In this document: piece by piece, positions 29,208 through 36,297 of the stretch
Layout: every line of letters starts with the position of its first letter
How positions within the stretch are numbered: the first letter of the stretch is position 1
IMG/VR virus record: IMGVR_UViG_3300044621_002775
Coordinates: 1-36,522 of that record
DNA length: 36,522 nucleotides
Source: a virus
Reading direction: 5' to 3' (one strand)
Made by a program: the position numbers and the translations under genes
Notes under the pieces: model-generated
Told to the model about the DNA's origin: nothing
Databases searched by the model: none
Seen by the model: only the letters and a program-made list of their open reading frames with translations

Positions 29208-30886
29208 GACGCGCCCTCGGGCTCGTGCTCGTTGCGCTGGTCGTGCTCGGCGGGCTGGCCGCCGACGCGCTCGGCCGCGGGCGCGGCCGCAGCAACGGCG
29301 CGTCGACGCTGCTCGCACCGCTCGCGCAGACCGGCTCCACGTGGCCCGCGGGCGCGAACGGCCGGTACGACTGGGCCTGGACCGCGGCGAGCAACGGCGC
29401 GACCGCGATGACGATCGCGATCGACTCGGGCACAAATGCGTCTTACCCTTCGCAGGAAGGCCAGTGGATCGGCCGCGATACGACGGGCGCGCAGCAGCAC
29501 ACGCGCGTCACGATCACCACCGCGGGTGGCGTGATCTGGTCGATTGCCACGTCGCTCACGACCGAGGCCACGTGTACGCTCCCCGCAGGCACGTTCTCCA
29601 CCTCGCAGCGACGGCGGCTGTTCTTGTCGTTCGACGGCCTCGCCGCGACCAACGCGCTCCGAGCTCGAGCGCACATCGCCACGGTCGACGCGGGCGGCAT
29701 CGTCGGCGCGCTGTCGGAGGTGACGTGCACGTACGCGGGCACGATCCCCGCCGCGCTGACGGTCTCGACCACCGCGGTGTGGAGCGTGGGCGCGCGGTTC
29801 GGCGGCGCCGTCACCTACGGCCTGCGCAACGTGACCGTCTACGAGATCGCGATCTGGGCTGGCCTCACCGCCGACCCCGCCGACGCGCTCGTCGAGCTCT
29901 CCCGCGCGCGCGACTGGACGGCGACGAGCCTCGGGCCGCCCGACTTCCGCTGGACCTTCAACGGCTCGACGGTCACCGACACCGTCCGCGGCGTGTCGCC
30001 CGCCGTCGTCGGCACCGCGCCGAGCGCGGCGAGCGCGCAGAGCCCACGCAACCGCGCGCCGGTGACGGCCTCGCCGGGCTGCGGCCGCGCGCCGTACTCG
30101 ACGACGGCGACCATCTCGCAGACGTGGGTCATGGCCGTTGGCGAGATCCCGCGATCGGCGCTCGTCGTGTCGCCGGGCAGCGACAACGGGCTCGTCGCGC
30201 GGCCGCCGATGATCATCCCGCACGGCTGCACGTTCACGCCCGCGACGATGCGCGCGGACGAGCTCGCGGCGACTTCCTTCGGCCTCGAGGCGCTCGGGCG
30301 CAGCGCAGCGATCTACGCGTACCCCGCCGGGCTGCCGACGACCGACGTCGCGACGCAGTGCCCGGTGTTGAACCAGACGGGTTGGACGCTCACGCGCACG
30401 AGCACGAACCAAGACTTCGCCTTCATGCGGCGGCTCACGCGCGTCATCGATCACCGGTTCTGCGCGGACACGTCGCGCACGATCGCGGTCGGGCGCTCGC
30501 TGGGTTCGGGCCTCGTCAACGCGATGGCCGCCGCGGACCCGGCGGTGTTCCGTGCGATCGGTTCGCTCGTCGCCGTGTACCCGGTCGGCGCCGCCAACGC
30601 GCCGCTCGGCGCGGTCGCCGGCATTCAGACCGGCAACAACAACGACAACATCGCGCAGGTCGGCGGCGTGTCACTCATCTACACCGCGCGCGATCGATGG
30701 ATCACGGCGAACGGGTGCAGCGCCAGCGCGGCCGAGTCGGGCGTGCCCGACTGCCTCATCTACTCATGCTCGGGCGCTCCGCTGACGGTGTGCATCGCGA
30801 ACCGGCCCGACCACGCGCCTGAGTCCATCGCGCCGAACGACGCGCGCGCAGCCATCGTTCGTGGGCTGCGGCGCCTGGGGTACTAA
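29204..30886 (+). CDS. Exported esterase / PHB-depolymerase-like enzyme with lectin-like N-domain
   Basis: Residues 1-22 are a signal peptide (MRRALGLVLVALVVLGGLAA). Residues ~35-235 look like a LamG/concanavalin-type domain (ending VYEIAIWAGLTADPADALVE). Residues 290-560 fit the CE1/PHB-depolymerase alpha/beta hydrolase family: SPGCGRAPYS, oxyanion PHGC (339-342), nucleophile S432 in G-R-S-L-G, candidate acid D481, the W-x-x-x-NGC motif (499-505) and catalytic H537 (RPDHAPES). Relatives hydrolyse polyester, feruloyl or acetyl-polysaccharide esters. The inferred role is degrading or de-acetylating a host surface polymer. GTG overlaps the previous stop. Confidence 0.7.
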   Translation: MRRALGLVLVALVVLGGLAADALGRGRGRSNGASTLLAPLAQTGSTWPAGANGRYDWAWTAASNGATAMTIAIDSGTNASYPSQEGQWIGRDTTGAQQHTRVTITTAGGVIWSIATSLTTEATCTLPAGTFSTSQRRRLFLSFDGLAATNALRARAHIATVDAGGIVGALSEVTCTYAGTIPAALTVSTTAVWSVGARFGGAVTYGLRNVTVYEIAIWAGLTADPADALVELSRARDWTATSLGPPDFRWTFNGSTVTDTVRGVSPAVVGTAPSAASAQSPRNRAPVTASPGCGRAPYSTTATISQTWVMAVGEIPRSALVVSPGSDNGLVARPPMIIPHGCTFTPATMRADELAATSFGLEALGRSAAIYAYPAGLPTTDVATQCPVLNQTGWTLTRTSTNQDFAFMRRLTRVIDHRFCADTSRTIAVGRSLGSGLVNAMAAADPAVFRAIGSLVAVYPVGAANAPLGAVAGIQTGNNNDNIAQVGGVSLIYTARDRWITANGCSASAAESGVPDCLIYSCSGAPLTVCIANRPDHAPESIAPNDARAAIVRGLRRLGY

Positions 30887-30887
30887 C

Positions 30888-32159
30888 ATGCTCGTCACCC
30901 TCCTGCTGCTGGCCGTCATCCCCGGAGAACGTCCCGGCCCGATCGCGCTCACCGAGCACGTGCGCGTCGCCGAGGACTGCGGGCCCGCGCTGCGCTCGCG
31001 CTTGAGCAACGGCGCGCGCCCGTTCGTCTGCGACATCGCGCCCGCGTTCGCGCGCGCCACCGAGGCGTGCGCTCGCGCCGTCGCGTACACGCCCGCCGAG
31101 GCGCGCCCGCCGGCGTGCGTGCTGGCTCTCCCGCCGGGTGAGTTCGAGCTCTCGCGCCCGCTGCGCTTCGTCTCGCCCGTCGTGCTGCGCGGCGCGGGCG
31201 GCGCGCACTGGGCGACGCCGACCATCATCCGCACGCGCACGTCGACGCACGCGATCGTCGTCGAGGCGTCGGCAGCGGGCTCGGCGATCGAGGGCCTCGC
31301 GCTCGTGAGCGGCCAGTCGAGCCACGCCACGCTCACCGCCGGCGTCGACGTGCGCGGACGCGCGGTGCTTGAGCGGCTCTGGATCCGGCTCTTCGTCGTC
31401 GGCGTGCAGGTGTCGGCCGACGTGAACCGCCGGCCGCCGAGCAACGCCAACGGCTCGCGGCTCCGCGCGCTGACCATCGATCGCACCGAGGGCCCCGCGG
31501 TGCTCGTGCGCGGCGGCGACGCGAACGACGTCTCGATCGTCGAGCTCGAGACGGCGCAGGCCTGCGAGCGCGGCTCCGCGTGGTCCGGGCGGCCCGAGCT
31601 CGTCGGCGCGCCGTGCGCCGCAGTGCTCGATCGCTCGTTCCTCGGGGTCTCGATCTGGGCCGCGCACACCGCGTCGAGCCGCGACCGCGAGACCGGCGCG
31701 CGCTTCGCCGGCTACGACCTCGGCGGCGACTCCACGCGCACGATCTGCGCGGGCTGCTACAGCGAGAGCGACCAGCTTCCGAGTCACGTCGGCCGGCAGT
31801 CGATCGCGATCGGCGGGATCGGCGCGTGGCAGGGCCTCGGGCTGCGCGTCGAGGGCCCGCGGCTGTCGAGCCTGCTCATCAGCTCGCGGCCGCTCGCCGA
31901 CGGGAGCGGCGTCGACCTGGCCGCGGGCGTCGTTGCGGCGCCCGGCGCGGGGCTCGAACTGCGGCCGCTGCGCTCGCCGAGCGTACCCGCGTCGTCGGTG
32001 TTCCGCATCAACCTCGACAGCACGCGCGCCACGTGGACGGCCGACGTGGCCGCGCTCGGTACCGCCGTCGCGTGGCGCGTCGCCGCGCGGTCGACGCCCA
32101 CGCTCGGACTCGGGACGCTCGAGGTGCCCAGGCTCCTCGGCCAGGCGGTGGTCCCGTGA
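30888..32159 (+). CDS. Beta-helix-like protein with N-terminal hydrophobic signal
   Basis: A 423-residue protein. It begins with a short hydrophobic run (MLVTLLLLAVIPGERPGP) that may act as an export signal. The body has the short repeated strands of a right-handed parallel beta-helix: VLALPPGEFELSRPLRFVS, VVLRGAGG, IIVVEASAAGSAIEGLAL-type turns, VDVRGRAVLERLWIRLFVVG, LRALTIDRTEGPAVLVRGGD. Phage tailspikes that bind or cut polysaccharide use this fold, but those lack signal peptides. Its partner upstream is an exported esterase, so joint action on an extracellular polymer is inferred. Confidence 0.6.
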   Translation: MLVTLLLLAVIPGERPGPIALTEHVRVAEDCGPALRSRLSNGARPFVCDIAPAFARATEACARAVAYTPAEARPPACVLALPPGEFELSRPLRFVSPVVLRGAGGAHWATPTIIRTRTSTHAIVVEASAAGSAIEGLALVSGQSSHATLTAGVDVRGRAVLERLWIRLFVVGVQVSADVNRRPPSNANGSRLRALTIDRTEGPAVLVRGGDANDVSIVELETAQACERGSAWSGRPELVGAPCAAVLDRSFLGVSIWAAHTASSRDRETGARFAGYDLGGDSTRTICAGCYSESDQLPSHVGRQSIAIGGIGAWQGLGLRVEGPRLSSLLISSRPLADGSGVDLAAGVVAAPGAGLELRPLRSPSVPASSVFRINLDSTRATWTADVAALGTAVAWRVAARSTPTLGLGTLEVPRLLGQAVVP

Positions 32160-32620
32160 CCGCGCCGGTCGTGTCGCTGCGGCTCCCCGAGGAGATCGAG
32201 CTCTTCCGCCTTCGCGCGGTGCCCGACCGCACGCTCGACGGCGCCGACCTCCCGGGCCGCACGCTCGGTGAGCTGCGCGAGCCCGACGGCAAGCTCATCT
32301 GCCACACGCTCGAGGACCCCGTGCGCGTCGCCAAGATCAAGGCGCGCACGGCCATCCCCGCGGGGCGGTACCGCGTGGTGATGACCCAGAGCCCGCGCTT
32401 CCGGCGGCTGCTTCCGCTGCTCGTGGGCGTGCGCAACTTCGTCGGCGTGCGCATCCACGCTGGCAACGAGCCCGGCGACACGGAGGGCTGCATCCTCGTC
32501 GGGCGCCGCGTCGACGAACGTACTCTCAACCTGGTCGAGTCGCGCGTCGCGCTCGATGACTTCCTGCGGCGGTTCCCGCCGCGTGGGTTGTGGCTGACGA
32601 TCCACGACATCCCGAGGTAA
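32156..32620 (+). CDS. DUF5675 family protein
   Basis: The 154-residue protein shows the DUF5675 signature: a title strand (GELREPDGKLICHTLEDPVR), KIKARTAIPAGRYRVVMTQS, PRFRRLLPLLVGVRNF, and VRIHAGNEPGDTEGCILVG. The family is common in phage genomes, often near lysis genes. Its biochemical activity is not known to me. The conserved H-x-G-N...D-T-x-G-C-I-L arrangement recalls L,D-transpeptidase-like active sites, so a cell-wall role is possible. As no other endolysin is recognised, it is the best candidate for one. GTG overlaps the previous stop. Confidence 0.72.
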   Translation: MTAPVVSLRLPEEIELFRLRAVPDRTLDGADLPGRTLGELREPDGKLICHTLEDPVRVAKIKARTAIPAGRYRVVMTQSPRFRRLLPLLVGVRNFVGVRIHAGNEPGDTEGCILVGRRVDERTLNLVESRVALDDFLRRFPPRGLWLTIHDIPR

Positions 32621-32623
32621 CCC

Positions 32624-32977
32624 ATGGACACGATCGAACTCACCACCACCACCACGGCCGCGGGGCTGCCGGACGTCGTCGCGGGCATCGCGGCGGCGGT
32701 CGGCGCGCGCGACTGGCTCGCGCTGTCGGGCTGGATCGTCGGCGCGCTGCTCTTCATCGGCGACTGGACCGACGTGCTGCGGTTCTTCTCCGGCGTCGGC
32801 CGCACGGTGGCCGTCGCCTTCATCGCCACGGCGATCGCCTACGCGGCCGCCGCGGTGCTCCCGGGGACGACGCTCGTCGCGGTGCTCGGCGCGGCCGCGA
32901 TGGCCGGCGTGTCGGCGGCGCTGCGCCCGCCCGCGATCATCGAGGCGCGCTTCGATCGGCGCCCGGGGGAGCGGTGA
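32624..32977 (+). CDS. Holin-like membrane protein
   Basis: A 117-residue protein with three hydrophobic segments: about residues 32-48 (LALSGWIVGALLFIGDW), 61-80 (TVAVAFIATAIAYAAAAVLP) and 82-100 (TTLVAVLGAAAMAGVSAAL), and a charged C-terminus (EARFDRRPGER). This is the size and topology of class I holins, which open the inner membrane. It sits between DUF5675 and a spanin-like gene. CGAGGTAA precedes the ATG. Confidence 0.62.
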   Translation: MDTIELTTTTTAAGLPDVVAGIAAAVGARDWLALSGWIVGALLFIGDWTDVLRFFSGVGRTVAVAFIATAIAYAAAAVLPGTTLVAVLGAAAMAGVSAALRPPAIIEARFDRRPGER

Positions 32978-33237
32978 GTGCCGTCGTCGTCGCGGTCTCG
33001 GTCGTGCTCGCGTCGATCGGCGCCGCGATCGTGGGCTGGGTGCTCGGCGCCCGCGGCGAGCGCGCGCGCACCGAGGCTGCGTCTCGTGCGGTGCAGGCCG
33101 AGCTTGCGCGGGTCGACGCGGACGCCGAGGCGCAGCTCGAGCGCGACCTGGCCGCGATCCCGCGCCCTGTGGCGCCGGGCCAGGCCGTGAGCGACGATCG
33201 GCGCGCCACGCTGACCGCGCGCTGGGGGCGTCGATGA
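32974..33237 (+). CDS. Spanin-like inner-membrane coiled-coil protein (Rz-like)
   Basis: An 87-residue protein: one N-terminal membrane helix (VVVAVSVVLASIGAAIVGWV, residues 4-23), then a charged coiled coil (RGERARTEAASRAVQAELAR, VDADAEAQLERDLAAIP) and a basic tail. This matches i-spanins such as Rz, which link inner and outer membranes at the last lysis step. GTG overlaps the holin-like stop; ATGA overlap with the next gene. Confidence 0.58.
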   Translation: MSAVVVAVSVVLASIGAAIVGWVLGARGERARTEAASRAVQAELARVDADAEAQLERDLAAIPRPVAPGQAVSDDRRATLTARWGRR

Positions 33238-33551
33238 GCGGGCAGGGCGTCATCCTCGCGCTCGCGCTCGCGGCGGCGCCCGTCGGCGCGGACGAGGCCT
33301 CGTGCTGGCCGATGCTCGACGCCGCCGACGTGCGCGTGGCCGAGCTCGAGGCCGAGGTTCGCGCGCTCCGCCGGCGCCTGGCCGCGCGCACCGCGACCAC
33401 CACGCAACAGCTCTGCGCGCCGTCGCTCGTGTGCCCGCCCGCGGCCGCGTGCGAGCCGCGCCCGCTGATCGTCGATGTGCTCACGATCGGCGGATCCGCA
33501 GCGCTCGGCGCCGTGTTCGGCCGCGCCCTGTGCCCCGTGGGGGGCCCGTGA
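33234..33551 (+). CDS. Exported small protein, possible outer spanin partner
   Basis: A 105-residue protein with a signal-like start (GVILALALAAAPVGADEASC), a short coiled coil (VRVAELEAEVRALRRRLAAR), a Cys/Pro-rich stretch (LCAPSLVCPPAAACEPRP) and a C-terminal hydrophobic segment (LTIGGSAALGAVFG). Outer spanins are often small, Pro-rich and encoded next to the inner spanin. However, no proper lipobox precedes the first cysteine, so the call is tentative. Confidence 0.5.
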   Translation: MSGQGVILALALAAAPVGADEASCWPMLDAADVRVAELEAEVRALRRRLAARTATTTQQLCAPSLVCPPAAACEPRPLIVDVLTIGGSAALGAVFGRALCPVGGP

Positions 33552-34204
33552 GCGGGCCGCGGGAACTCGCCGCGGCGACGCCGCGCCCGTCGATCGCGCC
33601 GCCGCTCGGCGCGGCGCCGCCGCCCGGCCCCGACGGCGTCGACGCTGTCGCCTACGGCGGGCCGGCGCTGACGCTGGTGCTCGCCGCGTGCGCGTTGCTG
33701 CTGCTCACCGGCGCGGAGGGCGACATCCCCGCCGGGCTGGCCGCCGTGGTGTCGGCGCTGGGCTCGATCGGCGCGACGCTCGTGGCCATGCGGTCGCAAC
33801 TCCGGCGCGAGCGCGAGGGCACGCAGGCCGCTGCGTACGCCGCGCTCGACGGCGTGATCGGCACGCTGCACCGGCAGATCGCCGCGCTCGGCACGCAGCT
33901 CTCGAGCGCGCTCGAGGCCAGCGAGGCCGCGCGCGAAGAGACGCAGGCCGCGCGCGAGGAGGCCGCCGCTGCGGCCCGCGAGACCGAGGCGCTGCGCGCG
34001 CAGCTCGAGCGCACGGAAGAAGGCCTGCAGCGGGCCGAGGCCCGGCTCGAGCGCTACGGGCGCGCGGTGGCCGAGCTCCAGGAGCACGAGCGCGCTCGGA
34101 TCGACGCGGCCGTGGCCTCGACGACGCCGAGCTCGGGCGTCGACGCGCGCGCCGGGCTGCTCGTCAGCCTCGACGACAGCAGCCCGGGCGCTGGGCGCCG
34201 ATAA
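33548..34204 (+). CDS. Membrane protein with long C-terminal coiled coil (218 aa)
   Basis: GTG overlaps the previous stop. Residues 1-35 are Pro/Ala-rich. Two hydrophobic segments follow (ALTLVLAACALLLLTG, residues ~40-55, and GLAAVVSALGSIGATLVAM, ~64-82). Then a ~100-residue coiled coil runs from SQLRREREGTQAAAYAALDG to RLERYGRAVAELQEHERARI. This resembles an enlarged spanin or a membrane-anchored lysis or exclusion protein. It ends the rightward late region; a promoter-bearing gap follows. Confidence 0.55.
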   Translation: MSGPRELAAATPRPSIAPPLGAAPPPGPDGVDAVAYGGPALTLVLAACALLLLTGAEGDIPAGLAAVVSALGSIGATLVAMRSQLRREREGTQAAAYAALDGVIGTLHRQIAALGTQLSSALEASEAAREETQAAREEAAAAARETEALRAQLERTEEGLQRAEARLERYGRAVAELQEHERARIDAAVASTTPSSGVDARAGLLVSLDDSSPGAGRR

Positions 34205-34257
34205 CGCTTCGCAATCACGGCGGAATCACGAAAAGCTAAAAAAGAACCAAACAGGTG

Positions 34258-34286
34258 TTGACGGGACCGTGGTCCGATTGTAGTGT
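34258..34286 (+). promoter_or_regulatory. Promoter with dyad operator before the 34338 operon
   Basis: TTGACG (34258-34263) is followed by 17 bases and TAGTGT (34281-34286). A perfect dyad GGACC-GT-GGTCC (34264-34275) fills the spacer, an ideal place for a repressor. Upstream, 34228-34256 is A-rich (AAAAGCTAAAAAAGAACCAA), like an UP element. AATCACG occurs twice (34212-34218, 34224-34230). The TTGACGG start and 17-base spacing match the promoter at 36263, so one regulator may see both. The gap 34205-34337 holds no gene. Confidence 0.6.
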
Positions 34287-34337
34287 CTGCTCATCGACGG
34301 CGCGGTGACGGCGGCGGCGATAGAGGAGACCCAGACC

Positions 34338-35021
34338 ATGACGACCACGAACACCCTGTACATCGCACCCGCCTCGAACCCGGCCGATCGCGCCCTCGCG
34401 ACCGGCGACTGGACCACCAACAGCTTCACCGACGGCGACGCGGCGGTTTCGGCCGCCGAGAGCATGGACGCGACGAACCCCCTCGCCGCTGGCGACGAGT
34501 GGGTGGTCTGCTACCGGGGCGGCCCGGGTGGCAGCATCCTCACGCACGGCGACGCGATCGAGGCCTTCGAGGCTGCCGACACCATCGTCATCGACGCGAA
34601 CGACCCCTTCGCGGACCTGGTGGCACTCGAGGATCGAGAGGGCCTTGTCGGCCAGGTGCGCGAGAAGGGCGCGCGGGTGGTCGCGGTCGAGATCCTCTCG
34701 GCCGCCGCCGCCGCGGGCTGCGGGTCGTGGGACGACGCGGCTCTGACCGCGCTCGTCCGCGCGCTGGAAGAGCACGCGGAGCCCGAGCCCACGCACTGCG
34801 AGTGCGGCGAGTGGTCCGGCGAGCGGTGCGCGTGGTCGGGGCCCGAGACCGAGACGGTGACCGTCGAGTGGATGCCCGAGCAGTACCGCGGCTCGCACAC
34901 GGCCGCGCGCAACGCGGGCGTCTACCCGGCCAACGGCGCGCGCCACCTGCAGGTGCACCGCAAGTGCGCCGCGAGCATGATCGAGCACGACAGCGCCTGG
35001 TGCTCGATCGTCGGGGCCTGA
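34338..35021 (+). CDS. Early protein with Cys metal-binding cluster (227 aa)
   Basis: ATG 34338 has GAGGAG (34323-34328) upstream. The N-terminal 120 residues are an acidic alpha/beta region (NTLYIAPASNPADRALATGD, GDEWVVCYRGGPGG, VVAVEILSAAAAAGCGSWDD). The C-terminal part has C154-x-C156, C164 and C210 (HCECGEWSGERCAWSGP ... HRKCAASM), a probable zinc site around VEWMPEQYRGSHTAARNAGV. Similar Cys/Trp-patterned small proteins occur in plasmids and phages, function unknown to me. First gene after the dyad promoter, so likely early and repressor-controlled. Confidence 0.62.
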   Translation: MTTTNTLYIAPASNPADRALATGDWTTNSFTDGDAAVSAAESMDATNPLAAGDEWVVCYRGGPGGSILTHGDAIEAFEAADTIVIDANDPFADLVALEDREGLVGQVREKGARVVAVEILSAAAAAGCGSWDDAALTALVRALEEHAEPEPTHCECGEWSGERCAWSGPETETVTVEWMPEQYRGSHTAARNAGVYPANGARHLQVHRKCAASMIEHDSAWCSIVGA

Positions 35022-35085
35022 CGACCCCGCGCCAGGCCACCCGAGGTGACTCGGGCGGCCGGCGCAGCGAGAGGAGATCAAGAAC

Positions 35086-35382
35086 ATGACGACGAACACC
35101 TTCCCCTTCGAGGTCCGCCTCCGTCCGGGCTGCCACAACAAGCCGAACGCCCCGGTCGTCTCCCGGCACCGCACGCTCGAGGCCGCGGTCCGCGCTGCGC
35201 GCAGGTCGGACCGCCTCCAGGTCGAGCGGTCGAACGCGCACGGGTGCGTGTGGCACGCGCCGAAGCGCCGCAGCAAGTACGGCGAGGGACTCTACGGGAC
35301 CGGCCCGCAGCCGGGCGAGCCGTCGCTCGCCGAGTGCGTCCGCGAGGCCGTGCAGCGCCTCGCAGCTATGGCCGAGGCATGA
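35086..35382 (+). CDS. Small basic early protein (98 aa)
   Basis: AGAGGAGA is placed well before ATG 35086. The product is beta/alpha and basic (FEVRLRPGCHNKPNAPVVSR, TLEAAVRAARRSDRLQVERS, NAHGCVWHAPKRRSKYGEGL), with an acidic C-terminal helix. The pattern 'strand, x-R-x-L-E-A-A-V-R-A-A-R, strand' is a small modular fold seen in DNA-associated hypotheticals. No family named. It overlaps the next ATG (ATGA). Confidence 0.58.
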   Translation: MTTNTFPFEVRLRPGCHNKPNAPVVSRHRTLEAAVRAARRSDRLQVERSNAHGCVWHAPKRRSKYGEGLYGTGPQPGEPSLAECVREAVQRLAAMAEA

Positions 35383-35744
35383 CCGATCCCACCGAGTACC
35401 AGCCGCGCTCACCGGAGCGCGCGCGCATGGCCCTGCAGCGGTACCTCGCCGGCGTGCCGCTGGCGGAGATCGCGGCCGAGCTCGGCGTCACGACGGCCGG
35501 CCGCGCGTGGCAGGTGGTGGTGCAGGGGGCGCGTTCGGCCGGGATCGATCCGCCCCGGCGGCATCAGATCGTCAGCGACGAGACGCGGGCGCGCGCGGTC
35601 GAGCTGCTCCGCGCGGGCGTGCCCCGTCGCGCGATCGGCGCCGAGCTCGGCCTGTCGAACGGCGTGCTGCACCGGATCCGCGTGGCCGAGCTGGGGCCCG
35701 CCGAGGCCGCGGCGCCCGCGACGAAGAAGCGCCGGCGGCGCTGA
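35379..35744 (+). CDS. Double helix-turn-helix protein (121 aa)
   Basis: Two HTH units are visible: residues 15-40 (ARMALQRYLAGVPLAEIAAE, LGVTTAGRAWQVV) and 65-100 (TRARAVELLRAGVPRRAIGA, ELGLSNGVLHRIRV), with a Lys/Arg end (KKRRRR). Both resemble resolvase/homeodomain-type HTHs and the two HTH units in the 7216 product (GVSTKEIAARMS), so the two genes may share ancestry. A DNA-binding regulator (Cro-like or early activator) is inferred. Its stop is immediately followed by the stop of the opposing lipoprotein gene, in the palindrome TGATCA (35742-35747). Confidence 0.62.
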   Translation: MTDPTEYQPRSPERARMALQRYLAGVPLAEIAAELGVTTAGRAWQVVVQGARSAGIDPPRRHQIVSDETRARAVELLRAGVPRRAIGAELGLSNGVLHRIRVAELGPAEAAAPATKKRRRR

Positions 35745-36197
35745 TCACCGATCTCCGGGGCCTGCGTCGAGGCCGCCGTCGCCGACTCCCCCATCGGGAA
35801 CGCAGTCGAACCGCGGGGCGGTTGTCCGACGCACGGTCGCAAGCTGGCATCCCTCGCCGGCGATCCAGTCCTTGCCGCAGCCGCTGTTGCTGACCCAGCA
35901 CTCGCCGTCGTGGCGTGGGCACGTCTGCACGCAGTAGACGGGTCCATCGCGGTGGCATTCGCGCGGGCCCAAGGAAGTCTCGAAGCGCGTCTCGGCCGTA
36001 CAGCCGTCGTCGTCGATGTATCCAGGAACGTCGCACGCGCCGCGTGAAAAGCCGCGACATGACGTGAACCCGATCCCTCGTTCCGGCAGAGGACACAACC
36101 GCACGCAGAACGGCTCAAGGGGCTGCGCCCTGGGCGGTTCCTCGTTTCCGCACGCCGCGAGCATCACAGCGATCCCGATCCCGATCCCGATCTTCAT
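35745..36197 (-). CDS. Cys-rich lipoprotein (lysogenic-conversion moron)
   Basis: The only minus-strand gene. ATG at 36197 gives 150 residues; an upstream ATG at 36221 would add eight residues and spoil the signal. MKIGIGIGIAVMLAACGNEE is a type II signal peptide with lipobox LAAC. The mature part has twelve further cysteines (CVRLCPLPE, SCRGFSRGAC, CVQTCPRHDGEC, SGCGKDW), enough for six disulfides. The C-terminal tail, PDGGVGDGGLDAGPGD, is of the kind common in myxobacterial surface lipoproteins. It is probably an outer-membrane protein made in lysogens, perhaps blocking superinfection. Three CCCGAT repeats (36174-36191) encode GIGIGI. Confidence 0.75.
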   Translation of the reverse strand: MKIGIGIGIAVMLAACGNEEPPRAQPLEPFCVRLCPLPERGIGFTSCRGFSRGACDVPGYIDDDGCTAETRFETSLGPRECHRDGPVYCVQTCPRHDGECWVSNSGCGKDWIAGEGCQLATVRRTTAPRFDCVPDGGVGDGGLDAGPGDR

Positions 36198-36262
36198 CGG
36201 ACCAGCTTCGGCGCGCGGCACGACAGCGACAAGCCGACCCGCGGGTTTGTTTCTGTGGTGGC

Positions 36263-36291
36263 TTGACGGTCACGTAATCGGAAGATATGAA
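36263..36291 (+). promoter_or_regulatory. Sigma70-like promoter of the RHH gene, predicted leaderless transcript
   Basis: A -35 hexamer TTGACG (36263-36268) is followed by exactly 17 bases and a -10 hexamer TATGAA (36286-36291). Only six bases separate the -10 from the ATG at 36298, which puts the expected +1 on or next to the A of the start codon. No Shine-Dalgarno sequence could fit. The sequence cGGTCAC (36267-36273) recurs as a CGTCAC (36292-36297), a possible pair of half-sites flanking the spacer and -10 for autoregulation. Start-site mapping would decide. Confidence 0.6.
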
Positions 36292-36297
36292 CGTCAC

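Noticed and set aside
31784-34087. 767-codon open frame on the minus strand
   Set aside because: Antisense shadow of the beta-helix, DUF5675 and lysis genes, with low-complexity Arg/Ala composition and no motif.
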